Shown here piece after piece: positions 32,515 through 40,668 of a stretch of DNA of 64,000 nucleotides. Position 1 is the stretch's first letter, and every line of letters begins with the position of its first letter. Below the pieces are notes generated by a model that was not told where the DNA came from, did no database searches, and saw nothing but the letters and a program-made list of their open reading frames with translations. A program made the position numbers and the translations under genes. Origin of the DNA: Lachnospiraceae bacterium UBA3316 (GTDB taxonomy: Bacteria > Bacillota > Clostridia > Lachnospirales > Lachnospiraceae); NCBI GenBank assembly GCA_002361955.1, contig DESK01000011.1, positions 49,828 through 113,827 on the forward strand, given 5' to 3'.

Positions 32515-35500
32515 ATGAAGAAAAGACTGTTTGCAATTTTATTATCGTTGGCTATGCTGGGCCAGTCGCCGATGGCTGCATTGGCAGCCGATGCCGGTGC
32601 CGAAACACCAGTGGCGACGGAGAATGTTTTAGAAAATGATTCTACAGTAGATCAGGGAACAATAACAATCTTAAATGATACAGAGAGTACAAACGGTGAT
32701 GCAAATGCTGCAGCGCCGACGGACATCAATGGAAACAGCTACCACTATGATCAGCTTGATGAACTGGGACAGAAAATTTATGACGGCATGGTGGCAATGT
32801 CCAAGAAAGAGGATTTTAAAGCCGGTACAGCTTCGTATGACCTTGTGTCTGAGGGCGGGGTTGCTGCGAGCAGCCTGCCGAGCAATGCCGAGCTGAACAA
32901 GGCAATGTATGCGGCGCGGTATGCATTTTACGCCGATCATCCTGAGATTTTTTGGGTCGACTTCTCGAAGCTGGCGATGAGGACCACACAGGGCAATGAC
33001 GGTAAACACGTTACGATCGGTTCCGGCAGAAATGCGAATTATCTGAACGAGGGCTTCAAAAACCAACAAGCGGTAGAGTACGCCGTAGAGGAGTTCAACA
33101 GCCGAGTAAATGAGATCGCCGAGGGCGCAAATGCACTGACCAAACCGCTCAACGGAAGCCTGCAGGCCGCTAAGGTTAAATATGTCCACAAGGAGATCAA
33201 CGAAAATGTCACCTATCGACTGGAGGATTTCGCCTATCCGGGGGACAATCCTGGTGCCGCTACAATGAAGGACAAAAACGGTGATGTGTTAAATAATGCT
33301 CCGCTTCTGGGCACTCCATACGGCGTGCTGGTGAGAAAACAGGGTGTCTGTGAGGGCTATGCCCGTGCATTCAAGACGGTCATGGATAAGCTGGGCATCA
33401 ACTGTATCCTGGTGCAGGGCGCTCATCAGTATAGCGGCGAAGTGGCTGTCGCTCATATGTGGAACTATGTGGAGATTACCGACTCCAACACTGACGGCTC
33501 CGGCGCTGCCAAAATGCGCGCTGCCAAAATGCGCGCTGCCAAAACGATAGGCGGCAAATGGTATGCGGTGGACGCTACCCTGGATGATCCGGAGATCCCT
33601 GTTGTTAAGAAACCTGAGGGGACGGTAGATGAGATAGATGCAGAATGTAAGGAATACGAGAACACATTTAATCTTAGTCTTGACCAGATTGAGACTGGAT
33701 TAATGCCATATGGCAAGAGCGGCTTTGAGTATGAGAAGTACCTGCTGGCCGGCCAGCTGACCATGAATCAGGAGCATTTTGAAGCGGAGGAAGTCGCTGC
33801 CGCCGACGACTATCACTTTGACTATCCTGTGCTGGAGGATAATGACTTCACGGTAACGGACGCAGCCAATAACCTTGACGGTTTCATCGTAACAACAAAG
33901 GATGTTACCGACCAAGCTGTCGGTGGTATGGTCACCGAGTACCAGTTCAGTTATTTGGGCATGAACGTTACCGAAGCCAGAGAGAAGGGTATTTATCTGG
34001 TCTGGCGGTACTATGTAGTGGATGAGCAGACCGGCGAGGTTGTTCCTATTTTCAATAAGTACGGTAGCTGGAACTATCTGGATCCGAATGTGTATTCTCT
34101 GGACGAGACACCTAGTGACCCAGAGAAGGGGACACCTGGGTACACTTCTATTCGGGAAAATAGAGCGCCTTATGTGGAGATCGCTGCTACAACTGTTCCA
34201 CCTGAAAAAAATTCTAGCAAACCTTTTGCGGAGCTTACATATCAGGGCGATGACTCTGGTCTGATCGCCAGAACCGGCAAGATTGCTAACCCTAACCAGA
34301 ATGATTACCAAGCTCCTCCGTTTATTAAACGGCAGACCCCGACCGCAACCGCTTGCATTAATGTCAGCAACAGATATTTTCATATCACCGTAGAGTATGA
34401 TGAGGCGCTGAAAATTAAAGAGGGCAAGGAAGGGAACGAGACCAAAATCACGTGCCGTGACCGCATAGGCTCTAATGTCACCGGTGCGGAGTATTCCGAT
34501 ATCAAAAACTTCCGTTGGGACGGTGACAGGACTGTGGAGTTCGATATGAAGTTCTCTACGATGTTTGCCGATGATAACGTCATCTACCGCATCTACCTCG
34601 AAGGTCTGGTCGGTAAAGAAAGCAACAAGGCTCCGAATCCAATCGTCTATGCTGCCGCACAGGGTACCGCCTGCCCATGCGTTATGGCGAGTAGAGCTGA
34701 CTGGGACATCTTTGGTAAGCCAACTCTGTTGGCGAGCGACGACCTCTCCACGAAAGGCTGGACAATGTCCAACGGACAGGCAGTCTCCGAACGCTTAAAG
34801 GATCGTCTGACGCTGGTTACCACCAAAACGACAGCGGCCCAGGAAAAGCAGATGAACGAGGCACTGAAGAATAATGCGTCTATCGATGAAACCAAGATTC
34901 AAAGCAGCGCCACCTATAACATCACACTTTCCGTTTGTAAGTCGGTTGTCATCCCGAACGGCCACAAGGTTCAGGTTCGCCTTGGCTTCCCTGACGGCTA
35001 CGGCCCGGATGATGAGGGCGTTACTTTCAAGGCATATCACTTTAAGAGAGACAATCAGGGCAATGTGACTGGCGTGGAAGAAATCCCATGTGTTATTACC
35101 CAGTATGGTCTGATTCTCACCTGTGATGCGTTCTCTCCGTTTACCGTTGCAGCTGTCGAGGAAGACCCGACTACTGCTCAGTCAACGTCGAAGACCTTGG
35201 TTGTCACCACCTCCGACGGCGGCGCTGCTACTAGCGAGGATTGGGACAAGGATGAGTCCGGAAACGCTTCGTACGGTATGGTTACGATGAGCGAGAACGA
35301 TAGCAAGACCCTGACGTTCACGCCGAACGAAGGATATCAGATTGAGTCTATCACCGTCTGCGGTGAGACTAAGGAAGTTACAGCAGGCACGGATGGTTCC
35401 GCAGCCGTAACGGTAAGCTACAATGATATTAAGGATGCGGCAAACAACATCATCAACGCTAACTTTGTTGCGAAAGCAGTCGCACAGGCAGAAGTGGAGG

Positions 35501-37170
35501 CTGGACAGACGGTTGTAGAACCGACAGTTCCCGCAGTGACGGTAACAATTCCGTTAGAGAAATCTTGCGGCGCAAATGGCACATTGAGCATCGTACCGGA
35601 CGGTATAACTGAGGTAACCGATGGCGTGCAGACCTACCAGTGGTACAAAGGGGAGTCAAAGCTGGAGGGCAAGGTAAACAGGGTTCTGGAAATCCAGGAT
35701 GTCTCTGATGCGGATGCAGGCGAGTATTCCCTCGAGGTAACCACCACTGTCGGCACTTTAAGCCGTACAGACCGTAGCGAGGCATGCGCAGTTACGATCA
35801 CCGAGTGCCAGCACATTAATCAAACAACGACTGCGGCGAAGGATGCTACCTGCAAAGAGCAGGGCAATGAGGAGTATACCACATGCGACGATTGCGGTGC
35901 ACTTGTCAGCGGCAGCCAGAAGCCACTGAAAACCATTGCACACACTTACGAACAAGATGCAACAGCTGATCATCTCAAATCTGCCGCAACTTGCAGCAAG
36001 AGTGCTGTATATTATGAAAGCTGCTCCATGTGCCACGAAAATGGTACAGCAACCTTTATGGCTGGAGAGTTGGAGGAGCACAATTACGCAGAAACGGTAG
36101 CAGACAACCATCTGAAATCCGCCGCAACTTGCCAGAGCAAAGCCGTGTATTATAAGAGCTGCTCCATGTGCGGACAAGACAAGGCGACAGAAACCTTTAC
36201 ATATGGCGAGGTTGATTCGAATAACCACCAGTTTGACACATATAACCCGACGGATGCCGATGCGAGCCTGAAGGTTAGCGACGCGACATGTACTGCACCA
36301 GCCGTTTATTACGAAAAATGTTCTAGATGCGGCGCAAAGGGTACAGAGACCTTTACATATGGCGAGGTTGATCTCACTCATCATGTTGGGGAGACTGTAT
36401 TGAAGAATAAAAAAGAAGCAACCGCAACAGAAGATGGCTATACAGGTGATAAGTGCTGCGCAAGCTGTGATACAGTGCTTGAGAGAGGAAGTACGATTCC
36501 GGCAACCGGAGAGACACAACCAGTGTCGCAAGATCCTGAAGTAACTGTAGCAAACGGAGGAATGATTACAAAAGTAAACGGAATTGCTGTGGCGGAAGAT
36601 GTCACAAAAGGAAACTATCCGTTGAATACCGTTTTAACCGTGGAAGCAAATACGCCGGTAGGAAACAAATTCGCAGGTTGGTTTAAAGATGAAGAATGCA
36701 TCAGTTATTCTGAGACCTATCAGTTCTATGTAAAAGGAGACCTGAGTATCGAAGCAAAATTCGTAGACGAAAGTGTTCAGGTTACTCCAGAGCCCACGGT
36801 AGTGTTTATGAATTCTGACAGATCAGAGGATGAGACGACAGGAAAGCAGACAGTAAAGCTTGGCATTTCCGTTGAGGTTCCGGGCGATTATTCGGTTGTC
36901 AGTGAGGGAATCGTAAGATCATATAGAAGACCTGACCTAGAGGCAAGCGATCCTAATAACACTGGACTGGAAATTGGAAAAACAGGCGTGACGAATAATG
37001 CCAGCAAGACAGTCTTCACAAAGGGAAGCTATACATATTCCTTCACTATCGCAAAGACCAGCGTCAATAGAACCAAAACGGTGTATGCACGCGGCTATGT
37101 AAAGTATAAAAATGAAACAACTGGAGATATAGATATAAAGTATACGGATATTGTATCACTCACCCCGTAA
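32515..37170 (+). CDS. Secreted transglutaminase-like surface protein with Ig-like, CxxC and InlB-type repeats
   Basis: A 1551-residue exported protein with a Sec signal peptide (residues 1-25, ending ALAA). A transglutaminase/papain-like domain (about 60-380) has the full triad: C279 in GVCEGYA, H314 in AHMWN and D353 in YAVDATLDD. An Ig-like domain (about 1009-1098) follows long beta-rich regions. Then come four to five repeats with CxxC pairs such as CDDCG, CSMCG and CSRCG (about 1098-1329), which could bind zinc, and an InlB-type beta repeat (about 1340-1422). No LPXTG or membrane anchor is seen. Codon use is richer in A/T than in flanking operons. It may crosslink or process surface proteins, possibly the fibre proteins encoded downstream. 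Confidence 0.85.
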   Translation: MKKRLFAILLSLAMLGQSPMAALAADAGAETPVATENVLENDSTVDQGTITILNDTESTNGDANAAAPTDINGNSYHYDQLDELGQKIYDGMVAMSKKEDFKAGTASYDLVSEGGVAASSLPSNAELNKAMYAARYAFYADHPEIFWVDFSKLAMRTTQGNDGKHVTIGSGRNANYLNEGFKNQQAVEYAVEEFNSRVNEIAEGANALTKPLNGSLQAAKVKYVHKEINENVTYRLEDFAYPGDNPGAATMKDKNGDVLNNAPLLGTPYGVLVRKQGVCEGYARAFKTVMDKLGINCILVQGAHQYSGEVAVAHMWNYVEITDSNTDGSGAAKMRAAKMRAAKTIGGKWYAVDATLDDPEIPVVKKPEGTVDEIDAECKEYENTFNLSLDQIETGLMPYGKSGFEYEKYLLAGQLTMNQEHFEAEEVAAADDYHFDYPVLEDNDFTVTDAANNLDGFIVTTKDVTDQAVGGMVTEYQFSYLGMNVTEAREKGIYLVWRYYVVDEQTGEVVPIFNKYGSWNYLDPNVYSLDETPSDPEKGTPGYTSIRENRAPYVEIAATTVPPEKNSSKPFAELTYQGDDSGLIARTGKIANPNQNDYQAPPFIKRQTPTATACINVSNRYFHITVEYDEALKIKEGKEGNETKITCRDRIGSNVTGAEYSDIKNFRWDGDRTVEFDMKFSTMFADDNVIYRIYLEGLVGKESNKAPNPIVYAAAQGTACPCVMASRADWDIFGKPTLLASDDLSTKGWTMSNGQAVSERLKDRLTLVTTKTTAAQEKQMNEALKNNASIDETKIQSSATYNITLSVCKSVVIPNGHKVQVRLGFPDGYGPDDEGVTFKAYHFKRDNQGNVTGVEEIPCVITQYGLILTCDAFSPFTVAAVEEDPTTAQSTSKTLVVTTSDGGAATSEDWDKDESGNASYGMVTMSENDSKTLTFTPNEGYQIESITVCGETKEVTAGTDGSAAVTVSYNDIKDAANNIINANFVAKAVAQAEVEAGQTVVEPTVPAVTVTIPLEKSCGANGTLSIVPDGITEVTDGVQTYQWYKGESKLEGKVNRVLEIQDVSDADAGEYSLEVTTTVGTLSRTDRSEACAVTITECQHINQTTTAAKDATCKEQGNEEYTTCDDCGALVSGSQKPLKTIAHTYEQDATADHLKSAATCSKSAVYYESCSMCHENGTATFMAGELEEHNYAETVADNHLKSAATCQSKAVYYKSCSMCGQDKATETFTYGEVDSNNHQFDTYNPTDADASLKVSDATCTAPAVYYEKCSRCGAKGTETFTYGEVDLTHHVGETVLKNKKEATATEDGYTGDKCCASCDTVLERGSTIPATGETQPVSQDPEVTVANGGMITKVNGIAVAEDVTKGNYPLNTVLTVEANTPVGNKFAGWFKDEECISYSETYQFYVKGDLSIEAKFVDESVQVTPEPTVVFMNSDRSEDETTGKQTVKLGISVEVPGDYSVVSEGIVRSYRRPDLEASDPNNTGLEIGKTGVTNNASKTVFTKGSYTYSFTIAKTSVNRTKTVYARGYVKYKNETTGDIDIKYTDIVSLTP
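33505..33544 (+). repeat. 15-bp in-frame tandem repeat inside the transglutaminase-like domain
   Basis: The unit GCTGCCAAAATGCGC occurs twice and then partly a third time, encoding AAKMR-AAKMR-AAK between the catalytic His and Asp. Because the unit is a multiple of three, slippage changes length without breaking the frame. Confidence 0.85.
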
Positions 37171-37193
37171 GCTGGTAACGAAGTAAAGAAAAT

Positions 37194-37225
37194 GCAGGCG
37201 GGTTTGAAGTAATCAGCCCGCCTGC
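37194..37225 (+). other. Hairpin between the surface-protein and lipoprotein genes
   Basis: GCAGGCGGG (37194-37202) pairs perfectly with CCCGCCTGC (37217-37225) without a T run. It may limit transcription or act as an RNA processing/stability signal, lowering expression of the downstream genes relative to the first. Confidence 0.5.
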
Positions 37226-37244
37226 GGGAAATAAGGAAAAGATC

Positions 37245-37418
37245 ATGAAATTTAAAAAAAGTATTTTCTTTCTGATGTGCGTGACGGCTTTGTTCTGCGG
37301 CGGCTGTAAGCAGCAGCCGCAGAAAGAGGCAAAGGAGCCGATGCAGACAGTAGAAGAGACAAAAGAGACGGGAGAGACTCCGGCGGATATCTACGAAGTT
37401 CAGACAGAAGAAGAATAA
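37245..37418 (+). CDS. Small putative lipoprotein
   Basis: A 57-residue protein that begins MKFKKSIFFLMCVTALFCGG, a basic then hydrophobic signal sequence, followed by C21, the likely lipidated cysteine; the lipobox is imperfect, with Cys instead of Leu at -3. The rest is very acidic and short (about 36 residues; many E, K, T) and ends EVQTEEE, so it has no folded domain. AAGGAAAAG precedes the ATG. It lies between the surface protein and the first SipW peptidase. I do not recognise a family; a small membrane-anchored partner of the fibre system is possible but unproven. Confidence 0.7.
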   Translation: MKFKKSIFFLMCVTALFCGGCKQQPQKEAKEPMQTVEETKETGETPADIYEVQTEEE

Positions 37419-37438
37419 TCGGAAGCAGGTGAATCAAA

Positions 37439-38098
37439 ATGGGCGATGTTACCAAGGAAAAGAAAAAAACTTCTCTGCGGCATAAGATAGGGACGATAAT
37501 CGGAGCGATACTGTGTATTATTTTGATTCCGATTTTGATCATCAATATTACGCTGATTACAAAGACCTATATCATGAAAGAAAAGATATCCGGTATTGGC
37601 GGATTTGTACCTCTGGTTGTACTGACAGATTCTATGTATCCCACGATACAGAGCGGTGATTTGGTCATTTACCATACGGCGAAAGCGGAGGATGTTCAGG
37701 AGGGAGATATCATTGCCTTTTTTGATCCCGCCGGAGACGGAGACAGTGTTGTCACCCATAGAGTGATTGAGAAAACCTCGGAGGGAGGACAGCCGGTGTT
37801 CCGCACACAGGGTGACGCAAACAACACCCCGGATGAGCTTCCGGTTCCCGGCGATCAGTTGGTCGGCGTTTACAGAATGCGAATTGCCGGGGCCGGTAAT
37901 GCGGCGATGTTCCTCCAAAGCCCTTCGGGACTGATTATTTGTGTGGTGATACCGCTGCTGCTCTTGATCAGCTATGATATGATCCGCAGACGGATCTATG
38001 AGAAAAACAGAAAACAAAATACAGAAGCCATGTTGAAGGAGTTAGAAGAGCTGCGTGCGCAGAACGCGGAAGATGAAAAAAGGAAAGGAGAGTTTTAA
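37439..38098 (+). CDS. sipW: SipW-type signal peptidase I, copy 1
   Basis: A 219-residue membrane signal peptidase of the ER/archaeal (SipW) type, which uses a Ser-His pair in place of Ser-Lys. The catalytic S65 is in TDSMYPT and H107 in VTHRVIE; the RTQGDANNTPD motif follows. Membrane helices lie at about residues 19-42 and 160-178, with a charged coiled tail. In B. subtilis, SipW cleaves TasA and TapA, the matrix fibre proteins. The gene is two bases from the TasA-like gene, its probable substrate. AGGTGA precedes the ATG. Confidence 0.92.
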   Translation: MGDVTKEKKKTSLRHKIGTIIGAILCIILIPILIINITLITKTYIMKEKISGIGGFVPLVVLTDSMYPTIQSGDLVIYHTAKAEDVQEGDIIAFFDPAGDGDSVVTHRVIEKTSEGGQPVFRTQGDANNTPDELPVPGDQLVGVYRMRIAGAGNAAMFLQSPSGLIICVVIPLLLLISYDMIRRRIYEKNRKQNTEAMLKELEELRAQNAEDEKRKGEF

Positions 38099-38100
38099 TT

Positions 38101-39291
38101 ATGAAGAAAAATAAAGTAATGCGTTTATCATCTGGTCTTTTGGTACTTACGATTTTGACTACCTGCATTATCAGCGGAACCTTCGCAAAATATGTAACCG
38201 GTGATAAGGAACAGGATTTCGCCCGTGCGGCAAAGTGGGGCGTGACAACGACGATTTCCGGAGCTTTGTTCGGACAGCATTACGGTGCTTTTGAGGCAGA
38301 CAGCGAGAGTACAGGAGTTGACGGATCCAACCAGATCAGCGCCGTTTACACAGGCAGTGTGGACAGATATGCAGAGGGAGAATCCGGTCCCGAAGAGAAT
38401 ATCGTTGCTCCGGGCACAAAGAGTGAGAACATGACGGTCAGCATTTCCGGAAAGCCGGAAGTGGCAGGTAAGATTGCTGTTACTGTGGATGATACGGAAG
38501 GCAAGAATTATTCTGATATCTGGCTGGCATCCGGTAAGTATGGCGTGATGACGGATGTGACAGAGACTGTGAAAACGTCGGATGACATAGTTGGTTTGTA
38601 TGTAAAAGAGGATAATAGCGAAAATTATGTAGCTGCTAAAAGTTTTACCGAGGAAACAACATATTACAAACTTAGCTATGATTTTGTATTGGACAGTGAG
38701 GCCTATTATGGAACAACGGAGGAAGATGTGCCTCGTTTTGTTTCAACAAATGCAGGAAATCCTGATGATAAAACAGGTAAGTATTATCCGATCCTTTGGG
38801 GTTTGGCGAATAAAAAATCAGGAAACGATTTTGGGGATGTTGACTGCTCCATACAAAGTGTGCATGACATCAAAGCTATGATTGAAAAACAGTTCACAGG
38901 AAAGGACGGAGAAGAGGAATATTCATTTTCTTCCCATACAGATTTAGGAGCACAGGTCGGCAATACAACGATTAACTGGCAATGGCCGTTTGAAGCATCG
39001 GATGCAGAGACAGGCGAGAGCAGCTCTGTTGTAGATGGATGCGACACAATTCTCAGTAAGCTGATGGCCTGGGAGACGGACAGTAACTATCAGGTAGTTA
39101 AGATCAGTGGCACTGAGGCTACACCTACATATACCGGTGTTACGAAGACTGGTCCGACTACGGAAGATCCGGAGGCTGCTACCTATGCTGTGGTAGATGA
39201 AACAGGTGAAACAGGTGAAACAGTTGAAAAGCAGGTTGCCTGCCTGACCGTAGGATTCAACCTGGAGGTTACTGTAAGCCAGGTAGACTAA
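38101..39291 (+). CDS. TasA/camelysin-like protein with SipW-type signal peptide
   Basis: A 396-residue exported protein. Its N-terminus, MKKNKVMRLSSGLLVLTILT with GTFAKY at 26-31, followed by a charged stretch and ARAAKWGVTTT, is the SipW-dependent signal pattern seen in TasA and CalY. The mature part is acidic and beta-rich, with one short in-frame GETGETVE repeat near residue 370. It is much longer than TasA (261) and could form or decorate an extracellular fibre. It sits directly behind the SipW gene; the start has an AGGAGAG site. Homology to TasA beyond the signal region is not obvious to me, so I call it TasA-like by signal and context. Confidence 0.8.
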   Translation: MKKNKVMRLSSGLLVLTILTTCIISGTFAKYVTGDKEQDFARAAKWGVTTTISGALFGQHYGAFEADSESTGVDGSNQISAVYTGSVDRYAEGESGPEENIVAPGTKSENMTVSISGKPEVAGKIAVTVDDTEGKNYSDIWLASGKYGVMTDVTETVKTSDDIVGLYVKEDNSENYVAAKSFTEETTYYKLSYDFVLDSEAYYGTTEEDVPRFVSTNAGNPDDKTGKYYPILWGLANKKSGNDFGDVDCSIQSVHDIKAMIEKQFTGKDGEEEYSFSSHTDLGAQVGNTTINWQWPFEASDAETGESSSVVDGCDTILSKLMAWETDSNYQVVKISGTEATPTYTGVTKTGPTTEDPEAATYAVVDETGETGETVEKQVACLTVGFNLEVTVSQVD

Positions 39292-39351
39292 ATCGGATAT
39301 GCATATGATTGGAAAGAAGCGTATCCCTGAATAATAGGAGATGACTATAGG

Positions 39352-39386
39352 GAGTCCGTCTGCCGATATGATAGGCAGACGGACTC
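39352..39386 (+). terminator. Strong hairpin after the first TasA-like gene
   Basis: GAGTCCGTCTGCC (39352-39364) pairs perfectly with GGCAGACGGACTC (39374-39386), 13 bp around a 9-base loop. Only two T follow, so termination efficiency is uncertain. It divides the locus into two modules, each starting with a SipW gene. No clear promoter was found in the remaining gap to 39531. Confidence 0.55.
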
Positions 39387-39531
39387 TTGGCAAATATACG
39401 CGTTCTCACGGCCATGCGGCGGGTGCAAACTCCTGGGCGGAACGGTTCCCTTTTTTACCTGTTCAGAGTTTCGAAGGGCTTTTCGGGATTGTGAATAGGC
39501 AAAAGAGAAAAGAGGAAGGAAGAATAGACAA

Positions 39532-40122
39532 ATGAAATGCGGTTCCAGAAAAAAAAGAAGGGGAACATGGTCCTGCTTTTGTGGTATACTCATATTGACC
39601 GGAAGCTTGATTTTGGGAATCAACAGTTATCTTTGGATCGGGCGCCAGCTTGCGGGAAACAGACTGCCCATGCCCTTCGGATATGGGACGGCGGTGATTC
39701 TTTCCGGGAGCATGGAAGGGACGCTGTCGGTCAACGATCTGGCGGTGGTTCACCGGCAGAAAGAGTATGAGGTGGGAGATATTGTTGTCTATGAAGCGGA
39801 CGGGGACTTGATTATCCACCGGGTGATTGAGAAGGAAGGGGAGAAGCTGGTTACCAAGGGGGACGCCAATAATGCCCCGGACGCACCGATCCGGTTATCG
39901 GATGTAAAGGGGAAAATGATCGGACACATCCCGGGAGTGGGCGGCGTCGTCCGCAGATTAAAAACGCCGGCCGGGGTTTTCGCCTCTTTGGCAGTGGTAG
40001 TTCTGTTGCTGGAAGTATCCTATTGGAAAGAGGGAAGCAAAGAAGATGAGGAGCAGGAGAAGCTCAGGGAGGAGATTTGCCGTTTGAAGAGTGCTTTACA
40101 CGAGAGTGACGGGGAAATGTAA
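39532..40122 (+). CDS. SipW-type signal peptidase I, copy 2
   Basis: A 196-residue second SipW-type peptidase. S60 in LSGSMEGT and H96 in IIHRVIE give the Ser-His dyad, with TKGDANNAPD following. Helices lie at about residues 13-34 and 145-165. It differs strongly from copy 1 (for example SGSMEG against TDSMYP), so the two are old paralogues rather than a recent duplication and may have separate substrates. AGAGGAAGG precedes the ATG. It heads the second module with two SipW-type substrates directly after it. Confidence 0.92.
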   Translation: MKCGSRKKRRGTWSCFCGILILTGSLILGINSYLWIGRQLAGNRLPMPFGYGTAVILSGSMEGTLSVNDLAVVHRQKEYEVGDIVVYEADGDLIIHRVIEKEGEKLVTKGDANNAPDAPIRLSDVKGKMIGHIPGVGGVVRRLKTPAGVFASLAVVVLLLEVSYWKEGSKEDEEQEKLREEICRLKSALHESDGEM

Positions 40123-40140
40123 GAAAAGGAGAAGAGTCGG

Positions 40141-40659
40141 ATGATGCAGGACAAAGCAAAAAGGGTCAGTTGGATATTACGTATCTTAGCGTTTGCCATA
40201 TTGTTTGCTACGCTCTTTGTTTTACTGTCCTCCGATTTCTGGGCGAAATATATCTCCTCGGATGAAGAAGCGAAAGGGGCAAGAACGGCGAAATTTTCTA
40301 TTGACGCGGATTTTAGAGGGTTTGAACAGAGCTTTCCCTTGCAGCTGGAGCCTGGATCCAGCCAGGAGCTCCTGTTTACTGTGACGAATAACAGTGAGGT
40401 AGACGTCCGTATTTTAGCTGTGGCGGAATTGGAGGGGAATCTGCCCCTTACGCTGACGGTTACAGAGGCGGATCCGACGGTTTCGGACGAAGGGGGTCCG
40501 CAGGAGTTTCCCATGGAGTGGGAGGATGAGCTGAAGTCCAACGGGCAGAGCGTGACTTATAAATTGACCGTTTCCTGGAAAAAAGAGGCGGCGCAGTACG
40601 AGTATGCCGGCGGGGTAGGCGCCATCGGCCTGTCTGTCCACGCGGAACAAAAGAGGTAG
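40141..40659 (+). CDS. Small protein with SipW-type signal peptide
   Basis: A 172-residue exported protein. A long hydrophobic stretch (residues 11-31) ends in SSDFWAKY (30-37), followed by ARTAKFSIDADFRG, again the SipW substrate pattern. The rest is a single beta-sandwich-like domain (LEPGSSQELLFTVTNNSEVDVRI) as in TasA/camelysin proteins. Its size is close to that of CalY. Spacing of 18 bases after sipW copy 2 and 9 bases before the next gene supports one operon. It is the best candidate here for a fibre subunit. Confidence 0.82.
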   Translation: MMQDKAKRVSWILRILAFAILFATLFVLLSSDFWAKYISSDEEAKGARTAKFSIDADFRGFEQSFPLQLEPGSSQELLFTVTNNSEVDVRILAVAELEGNLPLTLTVTEADPTVSDEGGPQEFPMEWEDELKSNGQSVTYKLTVSWKKEAAQYEYAGGVGAIGLSVHAEQKR

Positions 40660-40668
40660 GGGGAACAT

